From: Cytophagales bacterium
GTDB lineage: Bacteria; Bacteroidota; Bacteroidia; Cytophagales; Spirosomataceae
Assembly: GCA_013298125.1 (NCBI GenBank)
Contig: JAAFJP010000005.1
Location: 1-64,000 of the forward strand
Length of the DNA: 64,000 nt
Direction of reading: 5' to 3'
Shown: piece by piece, positions 53,801-59,800 of the stretch
Layout: each line of letters begins with the position of its first letter
How positions within the stretch are numbered: the first letter of the stretch is position 1
Notes under the pieces: generated by a model
The model's input: the letters and a program-made list of their open reading frames with translations, nothing else
The model's database searches: none
Told to the model about the DNA's origin: nothing
Translations under genes and position numbers: made by a program

Positions 53801-56800
53801 ATAGGTTCATTATCAGTATCATCTTCTCCATTGTCTGTTCCGTTATTTGGGGTTGAATCTGAATCTGGCACATCGCTACTCGCAATTTGTGCCTTGTTAA
53901 TTATGGTGCCTGTACCCGTCACTTTCGCTTGAAAAGTAAAGGCGGTTGAGGTATTTGGTTGTAGGTTCGTAAACGTTCCTACCAACGTTCCTGCATTGTT
54001 TGTGAGCGTTGAAGAGCTTACAAATTCCAATCCCGAAGGCAAAGCATCCGAGATTGTTCCAGTCGTTACAGAATTTGGTCCTGCATTAGAAACCGTTATC
54101 GTAAACGTGACAATTTCATTCGGATTCACGACAGATTTATCAACCGTTTTCACCAAACTCAAATCCGCTAATTTTCCTGCAATCGTGATATTATCGGTAT
54201 CATCTTGTCCGTCCGTTGTGCCTGTATTTGGTTGAGAATCAGGGTCGTACTGGTCAGATTTTGTAATCTCTACCGAGTTTTTTAATGCTCCTGCTTGGGT
54301 AACTTTTGCTTTGTAAGTCAAGGTTTGAGACGTTCCCGAAGCAATAGTCAAACCGCTTGCCGTGAGTGTTTGTCCAGAGGCGGTGAAGTCCACGCTTGAA
54401 ACAAATTGTAGTCCCGTTGGCAATAAATCTTTCACCTCCACATTGGTAGCGGTGTTCAAACCTGCATTGTTTACGGTGATACTATACGTAATTTCATCTC
54501 CTACATTTACCGATAATTTACTCGCATTTTTAGTCAATGATAAATCGGCAGTTTGAATCGTCAAAGGTGCATCATCGGTATCATCTTGACCGTCCGAAGT
54601 TCCTGTATTTGGTTGAGAATCAGGGTCAAATTGGTTGGATGATTTGATTTCTGCCTTGTTATTAATTAGCCCCCCAACCCCCAGAGGGGGAGTGTTCGGC
54701 GAATTAGCTCCCCCACTGGGGGCGGGGGGTGCTATTTTTGCGGTAAATGTTAATGTTACTGGCGTTCCAACATTGACTGTTAAAGGCGTTGTATTGGTTA
54801 ATGTTCCTAATGTGTTTGTCAAAGTTGAACTGCTCACAAATTGTAGTCCCGCTGGTAAAATATCTTGAATCGTTACGCCCGTTGCTGTTGAAGGTCCTGC
54901 GTTGGAAACGGTGATGGTATAAACTACATTATCACCAACATTTGGATTCGTATTTGAAACTGATTTTTGTAAACTCAAATCCGCTTGTTGTCCACCAATC
55001 AAAACGCCTCCTGTATCATCCTGACCGTCTTCTGTTCCTGTATCTGGTTGAGAATCAGGGTCATATTGGTCAGATTTACTCACTTCGGCTTTGTTTAAAA
55101 TACTTCCCGCTTGGGTTACGGTTGCTACAAAAGTGAGAGCAACCGACCCATTGGCAGGAATTGAGGCGATGTTAGTTGATAATAATGTTCCTGATGTGTT
55201 TGTGAAATTTCCTGACGAAACAAAGCTCAAACCTGCTGGCAAAACGTCCTTTACCTGCACATTCGTAGCTGGTGATGGTCCAGCATTTGAAACCGTAATT
55301 GTGTATGTAATATTTTCACCCACATTCGGATTCGTTTTTGAAACCGTTTTCACCAAACTCAAATCGGCTTGTTGGGCGTTAATGTCCACTGAACCTCTGT
55401 CGTCTTCGGTGTTTCCAGTTCCGTTTCCATGTGGAGAATCCAAGTCTGGTTGGTCAGCGTTTGAGACCTCGGCGGCATTGGTTGTTAATCCTGCCGACAA
55501 AACTTTGGCTACAAAAGTTACTGATACTGAACCATTTACGGCAATACTTGAAATCGTTCCTGTCAATGTTCCTGCAACATTTGTTAAGCTCGCTGAACTC
55601 ACAAATTGTAAACCCGCTGGCAAAACGTCCTTCACCTCCACATTCGTAGCGGTGTTTGGTCCTGCATTGGTTACGGTGATGGTGTAGGTTATTGTTTCAC
55701 CAACATTTGGATTCGTTTTTGAAACTGTTTTCGTCAAACTCAAATCCGCCTGATTCTGAATCGTTACGGGCGTTGGCGTGCTTCCTGCGGGCGTTGGGTC
55801 GTTTCCGTTATTTGAAATATCCGTAGTATTTCCACCCGTAGTCCCTGTGGCTGAGGCAGTTACGTTATTCAAGAAAGTATTACTTCCTGTATAACCATTC
55901 AATTTTATGTTTACTGTAAATTGATACGAATTACTCTGATTTAACAACAAAGAACCCGTACCCGTCAGAAGATTTTGACCCGTTGGCGTTCCTAAAAATC
56001 CTGTGTTAATATCGCTCGCCCCTGTTTTAGAAATAACCGTATAAACAATCGGTGAAGGAAAGGTAGTTGCCAGATTTTCAGTCACTTGCACATTATTCAG
56101 CACCACATTTCCGAAGTTTTTTACCACAACCTGATACGTCACATTATAACTTCCATCGGGTTGCAGAGCAATTGAATTTATCGTAGTTTTTGACGATCCA
56201 ACTACTGGATTCGCAATCGTTACAGGAGTTGGCGTATTTTCACCATTATCTCCCGCAAAACCATTAGAATTTGGGTCGATGGCAGCTTCATTTCCATTAT
56301 TTGACAAATCCGAAACGCTCTGTCCCGAAGGGTTTGTCGCCGTTGCCGATACCTGATTATTGAAAACGGATTGCGTAGAACCATTCATCGTCAAACGAAC
56401 GGTGAAGGTAATCGTGCGAGATTGTCCAGGGGTCAAAATTGAGGCATTGGCAGAACTGGCAACCAGCAAACGAGTCTCCGTAGTGCCATTAAAAGCGGTT
56501 TCTGCCAATAATGGGGCTAAGGTTTGCGAGCCTTGCGAAATCGTAAAAGTGGTTGGTGATGGAAAAGTAGTCGTCAAATCGTCACGCACTTGCACGCCCG
56601 AAAGATTGACATTGCCAATATTTTTAACGGTAACTGTATAAGGAATATCATAAACGCCATCCGAAATTTTCACGGGCGTTCCTGCCGATTTTGCCACACC
56701 AATATTACCGTTTACGATGCTTACAGGCGTAGGAGTATCTTCGCCAAATTCCCTTGGATTTCCGTTGTTATTGGGGTCAATCGCATTCGCTCCACCGTTG

Positions 56801-59800
56801 TTTGAAACGTCCGCAATTGAACTCACTGAACCACTCGGATTGGTTGCTCCTGCCGTAGCGGAGTTGTTGAAAAGTGTCTGTGTCGAACCATTCAGATTGA
56901 CTCTGACCGTAAAAGTGATGGTCTGACTCGCACCAATGGCTAAGGTTGAAGAAGCTGAGGTTAATAAATTTTGGTTCGTATTTCCGTTAAATAAAGTATT
57001 GGCGGTTAAAGGCAAACTCGTTGAATTTGAGACAATTGAGTACGTTATCGGACTTGGAAAAGTAGCATTGAGATTCTCTACAACCTGCACATTCGACAAG
57101 GCTACATTGCCCAAGTTTTTCACCGTAACCGTATATGGCACATCATAAACGCCATTCGTCACCAAGACTGGATTGGTCGCTGATTTTGCAACCCCAATCA
57201 CTGGATTATCGTTACAACTCACATTGGCAGTGGTAGAATTGATACAACCCGTTGCGGCATCTTTAATCGTAATCGTGTAAGCTCCATTTGCTAAATTATT
57301 AAAGGTGTTTGTGTTTTGAAATGCTCCTGAATTTAAAGCATAATTCAATGTTCCACCCGTTGGATTAGTCGCTCCCGCAACCGTGATTACGCCCGTACCT
57401 GCACCACCCACACACGAAGGTGTAGCGGATGAAAGCGTAGGTTTTGGACGAACTGTTACCGTCATTTCATCGAACGAAGTACAATTTCCAGATGCTCCAA
57501 TAGTCCAACGATATTTATAAGTCCCTGCCAGTAAACCAGTTACGGTTGTATTTGGAGAATTTACATTCGTAATTACCTCTGGACTTCCCGAAGGACCAGC
57601 GACTTTTGTCCAAGTTCCAGTTCCTACGGCTGGCGTGTTTCCGTTCAAGGTCAAAGTTGAACCTTCGCAAATCGTCTGACTTGCTCCTGCCGTTGCGGGC
57701 GTTGGGGCGGCTACGATATTTACCGTAACTTCATCAAAAGAAGTTTGGCAATCGTTCGGAGAATTTACGCCCGTTGAAACCGTCCAACGGAAAACATATT
57801 GCCCTAAATCCGTTCCTAAAACTTGTGAAGTGGCAGAATTTGGGGATAAAAATGTGACGTTCGGATTGGCGGAAGGCTTGGAAATTTGCGTCCAAGTTCC
57901 CGTTCCTGCCGTTGGTAAAGTAGCGTTGAGATTGATGGGCGAAAACTGACAAACGATTTGGTCAACCCCTGCATTGGCGGTACTCGGCACAGCTAAGTTC
58001 TTGACAATCACCGTATCACGAGAAATACAAGCCCCCGAAGTTATCGTCCAAATGTATTTATAAGTTCCAGAAGTTAAGCTCAAAGCCGTCGTTGCGGGTG
58101 CTGTTCCTGATGCAGGAGAAAACACCGAAAACGGCGAATCAGGTGTCTTTGACCAAGCACCTGTACCAACCGTTGGCGTATTTCCAAAAATATTCGTTGC
58201 CGTTCCGTTACAAATCGTTTGGTCAGCTCCTGCGTTGGCAGTTGTTGGGGCGGGGTCAGGCACATTTATTGTTACATCATCCGTCGAAACCGCACACGAA
58301 CCATTTGAAATTGTCCATCTAAAAACATAGCTTCCTGCCGCATCAATTCCTGTAATATCAGTCGTTGCAACTTGTGGATTTAAAATCGTTGGCGTTGGTA
58401 AGGTGGCAGGTGTTTTTGAAATCAAAGTCCACATTCCTTGCCCAACGGTTGGCACATTACCCGTCATTTTTACGGTCGGCGGACAAACCGTTTTATCCAC
58501 TCCTGCATTCGCTACGGTAGGAATTTGGAAATATTCAATCCGCACTTCATCGCCAATAACACACGTCCCATTCGTGATTGTCCATTTCAAAACATACAGC
58601 CCATATTTATTAGTCGAACCAATATTTAAAGTTGCATTGGGCGATGTGGCATTTGATAAAGTGGCGTTAGAAGTATTAGTTGGTTGAGCTAAAATCGTCC
58701 AAAGCCCCGTTTGTCCCGCAGGTACTGGATTTGGTTGAATATCATTGCCACTATTCAGATTTATTGCCGTTCCCGAAGTTTCACAAATCTGTTTGTCCAA
58801 ACCTGCATTGGGCGTACTTCCCGCCGCCGAGACATTCAAAACCACTTGGTCAGCCGTCGGATTTGGGCAAGAAGTCGCATTCGGATTTTTAACAATCGTA
58901 TAAGCAAAAACATATTGTCCAGTCGTCAAACCAGTTACCACCGCATCACTCGAAGGTGAAGAAGTGGGCGTAATTGTCTGAGTGCCAGGACCAGAAATCT
59001 TCGTCCATGTTCCCGAAGAACCATTTCCTGCCAATAAAGTAGAGTTACTCAAACAAACATTTTGGTCAGCTCCTGCATTCGAGGCTTCTTGTACAAAAAC
59101 ATCAATATCATCCGTAGTCGTAGGGCAATTTGTTCCGCCCGTAACCGTCCATCTAAATTTATAATTACCTTGTTTTAAGTTACTTACAGTTGTTGTGGGA
59201 GAAGAATTTGAAGAAAAACTAACCTGCGAAGGAGCATTACCCACAATCGACCATGTGCCTGTACTGACTGAATTTATCGGGTCAGCTACCAACGTTGCAC
59301 TTGAATTACTTGGACAAATCGTTTGATTTGCCACCGCAATATTTGCCGTTGAAACAGGTTCAGAAACTTTCACAGTTACATCCGCCTGAGAGCCATTCGT
59401 ACAAACGCCATTGGCAATCGTCCATCTGAAAACATAATCACCCGCAACCAATGAAGTTATCGTTGAATTAGGCAAATTCACATTCGTAATATTCGCCTGA
59501 GAAGGTCCTGAAACCTGTGTCCAAGTACCAATTCCCGCCCCTGCATTATTGCCCGAAAGTGTCGTGGAAGTACCACACAGAGCCTGAGTTGCTCCTGCCG
59601 TAGCGGTTGGAATATTTGAATTTACCGTAACCACAACGGTATCTCTTGAAATACAAGTTCCGTCCGTTATCGTCCAGACAAATTTATACGTACCAGCCTG
59701 TAAACCAGTCGCTTGTGCATTGGCAGAAGCTGTATTCGGACTAAAATTGGGCGTTGGATTAGCGGAAGGTTTACTCCCCAAAGACCACGACCCCGTATTC

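Larger units (their letters stand above)
25111..55749 (-). repeat. Array of 79 DUF11 repeats
   Basis: I counted 79 units that begin with ADLSL or a close variant (SDLSL, ADLEL, ADLKL, ADLRL, ADLSI). Each has a KxVSNxxPNVGDxVTYTI strand, an (N/D)AGPxxATNVEVKDxLPxGLxFVS core, a K(V/A)LTFxAKV strand, NKAE(I/V)SKSDQ, and an Asp/Asn/Gly-rich tail such as PNTGTEDGQDD. Average length is 129 residues. Repeats in the middle of the array are nearly identical and those toward the protein's C-terminal end are the most varied, suggesting that amplification is centred at 41-50 kb. Confidence 0.93.
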
